A DNA stretch of 64,000 nt from Candidatus Formimonas warabiya (GCF_002777255.1 NZ_CP017634.1:5468903-5532902), one strand, 5' to 3'. Numbered from the stretch's first letter, positions 17,722-28,310 are shown. Notes: a model not told the origin generated them from the sequence alone. Program-made: numbers and translations.

Positions 17722-20700
17722 ATGAGCGGAAAAAGAAATTTTGGAATCATGGGGTGCAAAAGAGGCGCTTTCCTGCTTCTCGTACTGGTCCTGGCGGGCG
17801 TTTTGGCGCTGACGGCAGGCCTGAGCGGGGCGGAAGGAGAGAAGCCGGACCTGGAGATTGAGCAAATTTCCGCCCCGTCCAGCCTGATGGCGGGACAGGC
17901 GGCCACGGTGACGGCCCAGGTCTATAACACCGGCGGAGGGAAGGCGGAACCCTTTGCCGTCACCCTCTATGCCGGGGACACGGAAGTCGGCACCCGGACC
18001 GTGGCCGCCTCCGTCTACGGGGGCGAGAGGGAAACGGTCAGCTTCTCCTGGACCCCGGCAGCGGCGGGGACGGTGGTCCTGAAAGCCGTGGCGGACAGCG
18101 GCCAGGCGGTAGACGAGTCCGAAGAGGGCAACAATGAGCGGACGAAGGAGGTGACGGTGGCGGCGGCGGCGGCTCTGGCCCTGGTGAGCACCAGCCCCGA
18201 CTATACCCTGGCCGCTCCGGGGGAGACCATTTCCCCGGGCAGCGAGGTGAGTCTGCTGTTCAACAAGCCGGTGGAAATTGTGCCCAGTGTTACCACAGAG
18301 GTGACTCTTTACTGCAACAAATCTGATGCCACCAGTTTGGCGAAAAGTGCCGCCTCCAATAATAAAATCGGCGATTATGACGGGGTGCTTCAGGTGGATG
18401 AGGAGAACCCCTGCAAGGTGATCGTCAATTTGACGGATGAAAACAATAACCCCATTCTCAAGAGCAACCGGATTTATGTGATCAAATTGGGCACCAATGT
18501 GATCAAGGCCCGGGGCAGCGGGGAATACTGCACCTCCTTCAAGTCCACCCTGGTTTCCAGCCTCTGGAAGTTTAACACGGGGGCTGTGCCCTACCAGGTG
18601 CTGCTGGAAGGGCCGGAAAGGCTGGTGGCGGGCCGGACCAGCCGGCCGGCAGCCAGCGTCGCCGATATTGACGGGAATGCCGTCGAGGGGGTGAATCTTG
18701 TCTGGAGCACCGGCAATGAGGAGGTGGCCTCCGTCAGCAGTACGGGGCTGGTGACCGGGGTCAAGAAGGGCAAGGTGACCATTACCGCCCTTTACCAGGA
18801 TGAGAGCGGGTATTATGCCGATAAAAGCGCCACCTGGTCGCTGGAGGTGCGGGCGGATTACGCCCACCAGCTGTCTTCCTCCTGGCTCTATGAAATACCC
18901 ACGGGGAACGATATGAGATATCTGGGGGTCCCGGTGGCCGGTGCCGACGGTTCCGTCTATTATGTGTGCCAAAAAACCGCTACCGGCCCATATACCCTCC
19001 GCGCCCTGGACGAGGAGGGAAACCCCAAGGACGGCTTTAAGAACCCGGTGGTTACCGTGGAGCCGGTGCCGGCCACCATCGGAGGAAGGGAATATCTCCT
19101 CACGGCCCGGGAGGAGCTGTTCCTGGCCCTGGATCCCCAGAGCGGGGACACCCTCTGGTCCGTGGCGCTGCCGGCCGACATCGTCCTTCCTCCCCGCCTG
19201 ACCGCCGGGGGGCTGGTGCTTGTGGGCTGCGAGACCAATATGCTTTATGCCCTCCAGCCCGAAACCCATGAGATCCAATGGAAGTTTAATGCCGCCAAGG
19301 ATTTGCAGGCCATGTGTGCTGGAGGAAATGTAGGAGACCATTTTCAAATGGTGCCTGGGGTGGACGAAGCCGGCCGGGTCTACCTGGTGGCGGGGGATAC
19401 CCTGTCCGTACTGGACGGCGCCGGCGGCACCCTTCAATGGCAGTTTACCGCTCCCTACCCTATCCTGAATCAGGCCGGGATTGCCCCGGACGGTACGGTG
19501 ATCCTGCTGGCCGGGGATAGTGCGGACAGCACCGTCCGCTATCTCTATGGACTGACCCCTCCGGTAGCCGCGGGAAGCAGCCCGGCGGTGCGCTGGTCCC
19601 GGACGGACCTGTACCAATTAAGTGGTTTAGGCAAGCAGCCGGTACTGGATCCGGAGGGGAATGTTTATTTTCTGGTCCGGGAGACTGCCGGCTCGGACCT
19701 GCTCATTGCCGCCTTTGATCCCCGTGACGGCGCCATTGCCCGGAGGCTTTCCGGCACTCCCGGCTTTGGGCTGTGGGGGGCCGACAACCGGCTCTATACA
19801 AATAGTGAAATCTACGACCCAGAGGGAGAGCCTATAGCCTATTACGACGATTATCCCAATAATCTGAGCTTCTTCCACTATGGGTATTTTTCTCTGGGAG
19901 AAGACGGGACCCTGTACCGCTTCTGGCTGATTGGAAGTGTTTTGGCGGGGGTGGAAAAGGCGGTTTTTTACGACTTGTCCGGTTCTCAGCCCGCCTCCCT
20001 GGAGGTGGATCAGGACAACGTGACCCTTTATAACAGGGGCACCAAGCGGATTGTGCCCCGGGTGCGGGACCAGAACGGGATGACCCTGTCCGGTGCGGAA
20101 CTGGTCTGGGCCAGCAGCGACGAAAGCCTGGTCACGGTGGCGGACGGCCTGCTCACCGCCTCCGCCCAGAACACGGGCCAGGCGGAGATTACCGTCAGCG
20201 TCAAGGACGACCCGGAGATCAGCGCCGCGATTTCCGTCACGGTGCGCAGCACCCCGGTCCCCGCGGGGCTCTACTTGATTGAGGAAAGGGCCGGCTACGG
20301 CAGCCTGGACACGGAAGAGGCGGCCCGGGCCTACCGGGTGGAAAAGATCAGGGGCCAGGTGGGAGAAGGCCTGCCCTCGGTATCCCTCTTTGTCTACGAC
20401 CAGCACGGGGACATCATCACCACGGAGCCTTTGACCTGGAACCTGGCGGACGGCAATGTGGCCAGCATGTTGAATTATGCGGGACTGAGCAGTAACGATA
20501 ATTACCGTTATGATGCCAGCCTGCGGGGAAAAGAGGCGGGAAGCACCACCCTTACCGCCACCCTGGACCATTACCCGGCCCTGTCCTGCACCCTTGCCGT
20601 GGAGGTGGTGCCTCCCTCCTACAATATTCTTTGGTCCGCAGCCCTGGACGGGGCCTATTGGCAGAAATGGGCCCAGCATGTGATGGGCCGGAATGGAGAG

Positions 20701-21993
20701 ATCTTTTACATCAACAATAATGAACTGAAGGCGGTGGAAAAAAACGGGGGTTCCCTCCTCTGGACCGCCGATTTGGGGGACCAGTACGGCATTTCCCTGG
20801 GCCTGAGGCCCCGGGTGGGGCCCGAGGGCACCGTCTATGCCTTTAGCACCACCAGCACCCTGGTGCTGGCGGTGGATCCGGGGACAGGCACTGTGAAATG
20901 GAAGTACAGGGCCGGCACCGACGGGGTGGCGGACGTGCAGGCCGGGGAGGACAGGGTCTATGCCCTGACTGCGGGCGGAAAGCTTTACGCCCTGGACCTG
21001 GCCGGCCAATCCCTCTGGGCCCAGCCCCTGGACCTGGGCAGGGAGAACGGGGGATTCCTCCTCTCAGAGGAGGGCCTGCTCTATACCGCCGGGGCCCGGG
21101 GGATTGGCCGGGTGGACGGGGCGCAGCAGGAGACCCTTCTTTACACTCCGGAGGCGGGCGCTTCCCTGTCCCTGAAAACCCTGACCCCGGAGGGGGATCT
21201 GCTGTTTGAGGAAGAAACGGAAGAGGGCCATACCCTGGTTTCCCTCAGCCCGGCGGGGACCAAAAACTGGACCTACGCCCTGGACCGGTCCGTCCAGGCG
21301 GCCTGTTCCGAGGAGGGGGTGATTTACCTGGTCTATTCCAAGAACAGCGCTACGGGGGAAAAAACCTCCTTTGTCTTCCTGAACGGCGACGGGGAAGAAC
21401 GGTGCGCCGGAGTGCTGGATCCGGGCGGGGTGTGCATCCATGTGGGCGCCGCCTACACGGCGGACTTTACCCCGGTGCCGGGCGGCAACGGGGTGGTCTA
21501 CCTGGTGGGGGACTGGATTTATGCCCTGGACGACAGCACGGGGGAGATCCTGCGCACCATCCAGACGGGGGACCAGTATGCCCTGATGCCCCCCCAGAGC
21601 CTGACCGTGGATGAAGCCGGGATCCTCTACGCCGCCTGCGGGGAAATGGGACTGATCGCCGTCCAGGAAACCGCCACCTACGGGGAAGGGGTGGAGATCA
21701 GCCTGGGGAACCTGGCGGGCTGGCAGGCCGGGGCCCTGGGGGAACTGAACCTGACCGTGAAAAATACCCTCGGGGAAGAGAAAAATCTGGTAATCCTGGC
21801 GGACCTGGTAGGCAGCGATGGGACAGTGCCCGCCCGGACCCGGCTGGGGGTGGCCCTGGCCGCGGGCCGGGAAGAAGTCTTGCCCCTGGGACTGCGCCTG
21901 CCGGCTTCCAGAGATTACCGGCTGCTGATTACGGTGCGGGATGGGGAGACGGAGACCACCTACGCTACCGTCCGGAAAGACCTGAGTGAATGA
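17722..21993 (+). CDS. Large secreted protein with CARDB, Ig-like and two PQQ-type beta-propeller regions
   Basis: 1423 residues. Signal peptide about 1-37; CARDB about 42-150; Big_5-like about 155-285; Big_2 about 290-375 (LVWSTGNEEVASV); first PQQ/YVTN-like propeller about 386-756 (repeats such as LRALDEEGN, LYALQPETHEIQWKF); Big_2 about 753-843; further Ig-like 845-963; second propeller about 966-1323 (LKAVEKNGGSLLWTADL); a CARDB-like C-terminal tail. No SLH, lipobox or membrane anchor is visible. Propellers of this type usually bind proteins or polysaccharide rather than PQQ. The DNA is notably GC-rich compared with the flanking giants. It is followed after 17 nt by a related propeller gene, so the two are probably co-expressed under riboswitch 1. 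Function is not assigned. Confidence 0.85.
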   Translation: MSGKRNFGIMGCKRGAFLLLVLVLAGVLALTAGLSGAEGEKPDLEIEQISAPSSLMAGQAATVTAQVYNTGGGKAEPFAVTLYAGDTEVGTRTVAASVYGGERETVSFSWTPAAAGTVVLKAVADSGQAVDESEEGNNERTKEVTVAAAAALALVSTSPDYTLAAPGETISPGSEVSLLFNKPVEIVPSVTTEVTLYCNKSDATSLAKSAASNNKIGDYDGVLQVDEENPCKVIVNLTDENNNPILKSNRIYVIKLGTNVIKARGSGEYCTSFKSTLVSSLWKFNTGAVPYQVLLEGPERLVAGRTSRPAASVADIDGNAVEGVNLVWSTGNEEVASVSSTGLVTGVKKGKVTITALYQDESGYYADKSATWSLEVRADYAHQLSSSWLYEIPTGNDMRYLGVPVAGADGSVYYVCQKTATGPYTLRALDEEGNPKDGFKNPVVTVEPVPATIGGREYLLTAREELFLALDPQSGDTLWSVALPADIVLPPRLTAGGLVLVGCETNMLYALQPETHEIQWKFNAAKDLQAMCAGGNVGDHFQMVPGVDEAGRVYLVAGDTLSVLDGAGGTLQWQFTAPYPILNQAGIAPDGTVILLAGDSADSTVRYLYGLTPPVAAGSSPAVRWSRTDLYQLSGLGKQPVLDPEGNVYFLVRETAGSDLLIAAFDPRDGAIARRLSGTPGFGLWGADNRLYTNSEIYDPEGEPIAYYDDYPNNLSFFHYGYFSLGEDGTLYRFWLIGSVLAGVEKAVFYDLSGSQPASLEVDQDNVTLYNRGTKRIVPRVRDQNGMTLSGAELVWASSDESLVTVADGLLTASAQNTGQAEITVSVKDDPEISAAISVTVRSTPVPAGLYLIEERAGYGSLDTEEAARAYRVEKIRGQVGEGLPSVSLFVYDQHGDIITTEPLTWNLADGNVASMLNYAGLSSNDNYRYDASLRGKEAGSTTLTATLDHYPALSCTLAVEVVPPSYNILWSAALDGAYWQKWAQHVMGRNGEIFYINNNELKAVEKNGGSLLWTADLGDQYGISLGLRPRVGPEGTVYAFSTTSTLVLAVDPGTGTVKWKYRAGTDGVADVQAGEDRVYALTAGGKLYALDLAGQSLWAQPLDLGRENGGFLLSEEGLLYTAGARGIGRVDGAQQETLLYTPEAGASLSLKTLTPEGDLLFEEETEEGHTLVSLSPAGTKNWTYALDRSVQAACSEEGVIYLVYSKNSATGEKTSFVFLNGDGEERCAGVLDPGGVCIHVGAAYTADFTPVPGGNGVVYLVGDWIYALDDSTGEILRTIQTGDQYALMPPQSLTVDEAGILYAACGEMGLIAVQETATYGEGVEISLGNLAGWQAGALGELNLTVKNTLGEEKNLVILADLVGSDGTVPARTRLGVALAAGREEVLPLGLRLPASRDYRLLITVRDGETETTYATVRKDLSE

Positions 21994-22010
21994 GGGGAGG
22001 AGCGATGAAG

Positions 22011-25000
22011 ATGAAAAGGAAAAGCACGGGGATTTTGATCTGGCTCTGCACGGCACTTCTCTGGGCCGGGATCTGGTTTGCTCCTCCGGTCCAGGCCGGA
22101 ACCGCGGAAGCGGGCCCGGCGCTGGACTGGGTGCGGGACACGGCGGGGAAACAGGCCTGGATGAGCGGGGGGCAGTTAGCCCTTCCCAGCAATACCTGGC
22201 TAAGATACGACGAGAGCCCCACGGTGGATGAAGAAGGCAACGCCTATCTCACCCCGACAAACGGCTATCTCTACTCCATTGATCCGGAGGGGGAAATGAA
22301 CTGGAAGGCGGACCTGGACCAGGCGGGGGATTGTTACAATACCGGAGGCAAGGGGCCGGTCCTGGACGAGGAGGGAAACTGCTACATCGCCTCCGGCGAC
22401 GGCCGCCTCTATGCCGTGGATGGAGAGGGGAACGTGCTCTGGACCTGCGACCTGGAAAAGGTGTGCACCGGCACCTCCCCCGCCCTCTCCCCGGACGGGG
22501 ACACGGTATATGTGTCCGCCGAGGATCACTATCTCTATGCCGTGGACCGGGCCACCGGGACGGAGGAGTGGCGCTATTACCTGGGAGGCACTACCATCAG
22601 CAATACTCCGGTGGTAGCTCCCGACGGCACCATTTACGTAGGCTCCGGCAGCGTGATTTCCGCCGTCTACCCGGACGGGTCCAGGCGGAAATGGCTAAAA
22701 TCTTTTTCCTCTTACAAGGTCCATGTGATGCGCGCGCAAGGAGATGCCTGGAGCGGGGAACAGCGCATGGCCGTGGATGAAGAGGGGGACCTGTACCTGG
22801 CCATGAGCAACCGTGAGGCGGCCAATAAAGCAGAGCGAAACGTCCTGGTGGCCCTGAAGGCCGGCGACGGCAGCGAGAAGTGGCATATCGACGTGAACCA
22901 GCGGCTCTCCGCCCCGGCGGTGGACGGGGACATCCTCTACTATAAGACTGCCGACAATGTGCTCCATGCCCTGGACCGGGAAACCGGGGCGGAGCAATGG
23001 ACCTACCAGGCGGAGGACCAGCTGTATGGTCTTGATAGCTTAACATACTATTGCTTTCCGCCCCGGGTGGATGCCGACGGCACGGTGGTGGTGGCTTTCG
23101 GCACCGCCCTCTATGCCGTCAACCCCGACGGCACCCTGAAGTGGACCACCGGGGATACGGGCTACGCTTTAAACGCCCCCTCGGTTTACGGGCCCCGGGG
23201 GGAGCTCTATGTAGTAGGTATTGGGGAGGACGGGAAGGCTGATGTTCCTTCCCTTCTGAAATTCACCGATGAGAGCTATGCCCCGGAGCCGGCGGAACTG
23301 GCCCTGCCTGAGGGGGATTTCGGCATGCTGGCCGGGGCCGGCTACACCTGCCGGCCGGAGATTAGCGACAGCTACGGCCGGCAGGTCTACCAGGCGGATC
23401 TGGTCTGGGAAAGCAGCGACCCCGCTGTGGCCACGGTGGATGACACCCGCCTGGTTACGGCTCTGAAGGCGGGCCGGACCCGGATCAGCGTCCGGGGAGC
23501 GGAAAATCCGGAGGTAAGGGCTGAAGTCACCGTCACCGTGTTTTCCGGTACGGCAGGGGTGAGCCTGGAGCTAAGCTCCGCCGTAGCTCAGGTGGAGATC
23601 AGCAAGGTGACCACCCTCCAGGCGAACCTGGCGGGACCGGAAAATCTTACTCTGCTGGGCGAGACTTTGGAGTGGGTGAGCATGTCTCCGTCTATTGCCT
23701 CCGTGAATCAGGCGGGCACCGTTACCGGGGTAGCGGGAGGCCAGGCCGTGATCCGGGCCCGGGTTCAGCGTTACCCGGCTTTGGAAGGAAAAATTACCGT
23801 CACGGTGCAGCCGGCGGTGGTGAAAACGTTGACCCTGGAGGAAATCAAGGAGGCCATGGAACTGACCCTGGACTGGTACCGTAAGAATCAGGGGGCCCCG
23901 GAAGACTGGGCCGCCTTTGGGCTCAACGCCGCCGGCGAGGACATCACCGGGACGCCTTACCTGAACGAGGAGGGCAAGACTTATCTGGAAAACCAGGAAA
24001 AAGACATCCTTGAATCCGGTGTAGGCGGCCTGATGACGGATTACGAGCGGACGGTGATGGGGGTGGTCTCCGCCGGAGGGGATCCCACCAATATCGGCGG
24101 GATGGATCTGATCGATACCATTGTCCGCTGGCCCGGCATGGGACAGGGGATCAATGCCGCTGTCTGGGGGCTGATCGCCCTGGATGGGGCTCATGTCCCG
24201 GATCCTACGGAAACGGGTCTCCATGACCGGGAGGATTTTATCGACTATATTCTGGACAACCGGGCCGGGGAGGGCTGGGCTTACGGCAGCACCAGCCCGG
24301 ACCCGGATATGACGGGCATGGCCCTGTACGCCCTGGCCCCCTACCGGGAGCGGCCCGATGTGAAGGCGGCGGGGGAAAAGGCCATCGCCTGGCTGAGCAG
24401 GAATCAGAACTATAACGGGAAATTCGGTTCCTGGGGTACGGAGAATTCCGAATCCTGCGCCCAGGCAATCATGGGGCTGACGGCCTGGGGCATTGATCCC
24501 CAGGGAGGCGAATTTACCAAATTGGGGGGCAACGGGGTGACGGGGTTCCTCGACTACCAGATCATCAGCGGCTCCGACAGGGGCGTTTTCAAGCATGCGG
24601 ATACGGCAGATACGGCCTTGGCCACGGACCAGGCCCTGGAGGCCCTGGCTGCCCTGGTCCAGTTCTATGAAGAAGGGACTTCCCATATTTTCTACCGGAT
24701 TGAAGCGGCAGGCAGCCCGGCGGCAGGGGAAATTACCTCCCTGGACGTCTATCCGGCAGGGCTGGTGCTAAAGCCGGAACAGAGCATCCCCCTCCGGGCC
24801 AAGAACCAGAAGGGGCTTTATGTGGATAACAGCCTTCTGGCCTGGCAGGTGAGCGACGGAACGAAGGCGGAGATCCGGGAGGAAAGCGATGGGGAAGGAA
24901 ATGTTTCCTACCGGGTGCAAGCCCTGGCCCCCGGTCCGGTTACACTCACCGTAGCCCTCAAGGATGACGGGGCTATCCGCGGTACCGCTATCCTGACCGT

Positions 25001-25319
25001 TGCCGGAAAGGATTTTACCGCGGAGCGGCTGGAGCATGAGCAGGAAAATGATGGGGATTACCTGGAGCTGGGTGCGGCGGTGACCAATATTTCCTCTTCG
25101 GCCCAGACGGCGCTGATTCAGATCAATGTTTACCGGGAAGACACCGGGGAACTGGTGCACCAGAGCTTTGCCGGCAAAGATTTTGCCCCCGGGGAAACGT
25201 ATCAGGTGACCGGGTTTTACCAGGTGCCGGCCGCAGACCGGGATCAGTACCAGATGAAGGTGTTGGTCTGGGACAAGTGGCTGCGGGCCCGGCCCCTGGC
25301 GGACGTGATTGTGGAGTAA
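22011..25319 (+). CDS. Secreted beta-propeller, Big_2 and alpha-toroid protein
   Basis: 1102 residues. ATG 22011 is preferred over 21990 and 22005 because GAGGAG then sits about 8 nt away. Signal peptide about 1-29; PQQ-type propeller 37-417 (LYAVDGEGNVLWTCDL and similar blades); two Big_2 domains 424-512 and 514-602; alpha/alpha-toroid 603-896 with DPDMTGMALYAL near 764 and LATDQAL near 870; Ig-like 904-999; FxLYD-like C-terminal domain about 1000-1102. The toroid is the same subtype as in the SLH proteins (GGDPTNIGGMDLID). No wall anchor is visible, so it may bind another surface protein through its propeller. It is followed 13 nt later by a DUF4430-SLH protein, so alpha and beta domains are again adjacent. 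Confidence 0.87.
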   Translation: MKRKSTGILIWLCTALLWAGIWFAPPVQAGTAEAGPALDWVRDTAGKQAWMSGGQLALPSNTWLRYDESPTVDEEGNAYLTPTNGYLYSIDPEGEMNWKADLDQAGDCYNTGGKGPVLDEEGNCYIASGDGRLYAVDGEGNVLWTCDLEKVCTGTSPALSPDGDTVYVSAEDHYLYAVDRATGTEEWRYYLGGTTISNTPVVAPDGTIYVGSGSVISAVYPDGSRRKWLKSFSSYKVHVMRAQGDAWSGEQRMAVDEEGDLYLAMSNREAANKAERNVLVALKAGDGSEKWHIDVNQRLSAPAVDGDILYYKTADNVLHALDRETGAEQWTYQAEDQLYGLDSLTYYCFPPRVDADGTVVVAFGTALYAVNPDGTLKWTTGDTGYALNAPSVYGPRGELYVVGIGEDGKADVPSLLKFTDESYAPEPAELALPEGDFGMLAGAGYTCRPEISDSYGRQVYQADLVWESSDPAVATVDDTRLVTALKAGRTRISVRGAENPEVRAEVTVTVFSGTAGVSLELSSAVAQVEISKVTTLQANLAGPENLTLLGETLEWVSMSPSIASVNQAGTVTGVAGGQAVIRARVQRYPALEGKITVTVQPAVVKTLTLEEIKEAMELTLDWYRKNQGAPEDWAAFGLNAAGEDITGTPYLNEEGKTYLENQEKDILESGVGGLMTDYERTVMGVVSAGGDPTNIGGMDLIDTIVRWPGMGQGINAAVWGLIALDGAHVPDPTETGLHDREDFIDYILDNRAGEGWAYGSTSPDPDMTGMALYALAPYRERPDVKAAGEKAIAWLSRNQNYNGKFGSWGTENSESCAQAIMGLTAWGIDPQGGEFTKLGGNGVTGFLDYQIISGSDRGVFKHADTADTALATDQALEALAALVQFYEEGTSHIFYRIEAAGSPAAGEITSLDVYPAGLVLKPEQSIPLRAKNQKGLYVDNSLLAWQVSDGTKAEIREESDGEGNVSYRVQALAPGPVTLTVALKDDGAIRGTAILTVAGKDFTAERLEHEQENDGDYLELGAAVTNISSSAQTALIQINVYREDTGELVHQSFAGKDFAPGETYQVTGFYQVPAADRDQYQMKVLVWDKWLRARPLADVIVE

Positions 25320-25332
25320 AGGAGGGAATACC

Positions 25333-28221
25333 TTGGCAGAAAAAAACAAGATCAAAAGATATTGTCACTGGTGCCTGATGGTCTTTCTTACCCTGGTTCT
25401 GGTCCTGGGGGCGCTGCCCCCGGGGGCCCGGGCCGCAGACTACCTGACGGCAACGGTAGAGGTGGAGGGAAGCCAGGTGAGCGCCAGCGGCGCCACCACC
25501 CCGGAGACGGATGTGACTCTGCTGGTGCTCCGCACCGGTGATGAAAATAAGAGCTATACGGACCAGACCCGGTCCGACAAAACGGGAGCTTTCTCTTTTT
25601 CCTTTCCCATGGGGGAAGGAAACTATCAGGCTACTTTTACCAGCAACGGGCTGACGGTGCAGCGGACATTTACCGTGAAGAATTCGGCGGCGGGCACTGT
25701 CACCGTCCGGGTAGAGGGAGCATCTGCCACCCTCCTGGACCAGGTGGAGGTGGATATTCTCTCCGGGGAAACCACCATTCTGGAAGCTATTATCACCGCG
25801 TTAACCCAGTCGCGCCTAGAATATGAAATGGCAAACGGCCTGATTCACAAAATTCACGGCGAAGAAGGCTGGCAGTGGATCGTGAACGGAGTAGGGCGTA
25901 TGAGCTTGCCCGGTGATGTGCTGAAGAACGGAGACGGCATCGTTGTCGTGGACGATGCCCTGTGGGATCCTACCCTGACCCGGCTGGAATTATCGGCCGA
26001 TCAGGTGGATGTGGGTAAAAGCTTTACCGCCACCCTGACCCAGGGGGCGGGCGCCACTCCGGCCGCCGGGCAGACCGTGATCTTCAACAATGAGGAGAAA
26101 GTGACGGACCAGAACGGGCAGGTCTCCTTCACCGGATCCAAAGCAGGGAACTACTATGTCACGGCGGAAACCACGGGCGGCCTGATCCGTCCCGTGCCGG
26201 CAGCGATCACGGTGGGCAAACCTTCCGGGGGTCCTGTTACGGATAACCGGATCAGTGTGCAAATGCGTATCGAAGGCTACAAAGGCACTCTCTTCGACGG
26301 TACGGTAGTCTTTGATCCCAACGACTACAAAAAGGGAAGCGCATATTTCATCAAAGACCCGGACGGGACGGAGCATGAATGCAGCAAGCCCAACGTGCTT
26401 CTGGCCACCATTGTGGCCTGGAACAAAGGGAAAATCAAGGACAATTCCGTGACCCACGACGACAACTATGTGGCCCGCATGGGGGGAGAAGAGGAATTCG
26501 ACTTTGAGAAAGAACATATTACCTGCGGCTGGATGGTGCGGGTGAACGACTACATGATCAATAAAGGGGTAGGGGCCTGGCCCATCGAAGATGGGGATGA
26601 AGTAGTCTGGTATTATGGGGACCTGGAGTCTTATTACGGCTACATTGATGTCTCCCCCACCAGCCTGGATCCCGGCGAAAGCATCACGGTAAAGGTGACC
26701 GGGAAAGGGAATAATGTGGGGACCACGGGCAAGTCCGTGAAGATTGCCGATGCCACTGTTTATGTAGGCAAAAACGAATATCCCACGGATAAAAACGGGG
26801 AAGTAACCATCCCCATGCCCAATTCCGGCACCTATAAAGTCTATGCGGAAAAAGTAGACAAAAACTCCAAGAACGGCAAATATTACTTTCCCCTCCTGTC
26901 CCGGACGGAAAAGGTGGAAGTCAACGTCGAGGGGAGCGGCAGCGGTAGTTCCGGCACTACTCTCCCCGCCGCCTCTGTGGTGGAAGCCGCGGGACAACGG
27001 GTGATGGCAGCGGGGGAAATTACCTTAAGTGCGGACCAAATCACCGTGGACCAGGACAAGACCAGCGCTCTGGTCAAAGCCCAAGACCTGAGCCGGGCCT
27101 TAAGCAGCATTGAAGCAGAAATTGCCGCCCTCAAAGCCGGAGGCACTCTCTCGGCGGAAGAAATCGCCGCCTTGAAAAAACAGGTGACCCTAACGGTACC
27201 GGAAAACGGGACCGGTACGGTGGAAGTGGTGCTGGAAGCTAACGCCACCAGCTTGCTGAAACAGGCAAACAGCCTGAAAATTATCAGTGAAGTGGCTAAT
27301 CTGGAAATTAGTGCTGCCTCCTTGGGAATAGCACTGGGCAAAGAAATCACTTTCACAGCCCGCAAAGTAGCGTACGACACTCTGGAGGGAAAGGCCCAAA
27401 GCCAGGTTCCTGCGGGCAGTGTCATCGTTGATTTGACTCTCCGGGCAGGGAGCAGCACTGTGAAAAACTTTGCCGAACCGGTGCGGGTTGAGATCCCCTA
27501 TGAAGGCAGTGTCCAAAACAGCGACCGCATCACCGTCTTCCTGCTCAAAGAAGACGGCACGGTGGAACCGATAGGAGGGATTTATGACGCCGCCAGCGGA
27601 CGGGTCAGATTCCTCACCGACCACTTCAGCAAATATTTTGCCAAAGAAAGCGTGAAACAGTTCACCGACCTGGCCAAATATCCCTGGGCGAAAGACGCCG
27701 TGGAAATCATGGCGGGGAAAGGGATCGTCGGGGGTAAGGGAGAAGGTATCTTCGATCCGGGAGCGCCCATCACCCGGGCGGAATTTGCCGCCCTCATCAC
27801 CCGGATGCTGCACTATCGAAGCGAGGCCAAAGTACCCTTCAGCGACGTCAAGGCCGGCCAGTGGTATTATGCTGATGTGGCGGCGGCCTACGCCAAAGGC
27901 CTGATTAGCGGCAAATCCGCCCAAAGCTTTGATCCGGCGGGCCAGATCACCCGGCAGGAAATGGCGGCGATCATCGCCAAAGTGCTGCAAAAGAATGGGT
28001 TTAGGGGAGGAAAAGATACGACCCTGGATAACTTCAAAGACCAGGAGAAGATTTCTTCCTGGGCTCGCACGGCGGTAGCCGTGACGGCAGAGCAAGGAAT
28101 TGTCACCGGTCTGGGCGACGGCAGCTTCGCGCCGGAGCAAAAAGCCACCCGGGCCCAGGCGGCGGTAATGTTGTATCGCCTCTATAAATTGATTCTGAAA
28201 GGAGACAGTGGTGCTGTATAA
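25333..28221 (+). CDS. SLH-anchored protein with two DUF4430 domains
   Basis: 962 residues from TTG 25333, placed 8 nt after AAAGGAGGG. Signal peptide about 1-36; carboxypeptidase-regulatory-like Ig 40-115; DUF4430 no. 1 about 120-210 (EGWQWIVNGVG); Ig-like 216-295; DUF4430 no. 2 about 305-431 (CGWMVRVNDYMINKG, EDGDEVVWYYGDL); Ig-like 436-533; an unnamed pre-SLH beta-rich domain 561-773; three SLH repeats 775-956 (ITRAEFAALITRML). The last 560 residues are almost identical to the C terminus of the 29053 protein, and the DNA identity continues past the stop into the next cassette, which marks a recent duplication. It is the last gene of cassette 1. Proposed role: cell-wall-bound corrinoid-binding beta domains, possibly pairing with the toroid of the upstream gene. 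Confidence 0.88.
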   Translation: MAEKNKIKRYCHWCLMVFLTLVLVLGALPPGARAADYLTATVEVEGSQVSASGATTPETDVTLLVLRTGDENKSYTDQTRSDKTGAFSFSFPMGEGNYQATFTSNGLTVQRTFTVKNSAAGTVTVRVEGASATLLDQVEVDILSGETTILEAIITALTQSRLEYEMANGLIHKIHGEEGWQWIVNGVGRMSLPGDVLKNGDGIVVVDDALWDPTLTRLELSADQVDVGKSFTATLTQGAGATPAAGQTVIFNNEEKVTDQNGQVSFTGSKAGNYYVTAETTGGLIRPVPAAITVGKPSGGPVTDNRISVQMRIEGYKGTLFDGTVVFDPNDYKKGSAYFIKDPDGTEHECSKPNVLLATIVAWNKGKIKDNSVTHDDNYVARMGGEEEFDFEKEHITCGWMVRVNDYMINKGVGAWPIEDGDEVVWYYGDLESYYGYIDVSPTSLDPGESITVKVTGKGNNVGTTGKSVKIADATVYVGKNEYPTDKNGEVTIPMPNSGTYKVYAEKVDKNSKNGKYYFPLLSRTEKVEVNVEGSGSGSSGTTLPAASVVEAAGQRVMAAGEITLSADQITVDQDKTSALVKAQDLSRALSSIEAEIAALKAGGTLSAEEIAALKKQVTLTVPENGTGTVEVVLEANATSLLKQANSLKIISEVANLEISAASLGIALGKEITFTARKVAYDTLEGKAQSQVPAGSVIVDLTLRAGSSTVKNFAEPVRVEIPYEGSVQNSDRITVFLLKEDGTVEPIGGIYDAASGRVRFLTDHFSKYFAKESVKQFTDLAKYPWAKDAVEIMAGKGIVGGKGEGIFDPGAPITRAEFAALITRMLHYRSEAKVPFSDVKAGQWYYADVAAAYAKGLISGKSAQSFDPAGQITRQEMAAIIAKVLQKNGFRGGKDTTLDNFKDQEKISSWARTAVAVTAEQGIVTGLGDGSFAPEQKATRAQAAVMLYRLYKLILKGDSGAV

Positions 28222-28276
28222 TAATTAGCCGGCAATGCGGGAACAGTTAGGCAGCAGGTGGGATAAACAGGGAAAA

Positions 28277-28310
28277 ACATCCCGGGAAAACAGCTTCCCG
28301 GGGTGTTTTG
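28277..28310 (+). terminator. Terminator of cassette 1
   Basis: ACATCCCGGGAA pairs with TTCCCGGGGTGT (one G-U pair) and is followed by TTTTG; 12-bp stem. Confidence 0.8.

Noticed and set aside
17662..21009. Long open frames on the minus strand (651 and 460 codons) opposite the 1423-residue gene
   Set aside because: The + strand frame has a signal peptide and recognisable domains throughout; the minus frames are rich in Gly, His, Pro and Arg as expected of GC-rich antisense shadows and have no ribosome sites.
17722..25319. PQQ-dependent dehydrogenase activity for the propeller proteins
   Set aside because: The repeats are of the general PQQ/YVTN type; no dehydrogenase active-site pattern is visible and the proteins are built with Ig-like domains.
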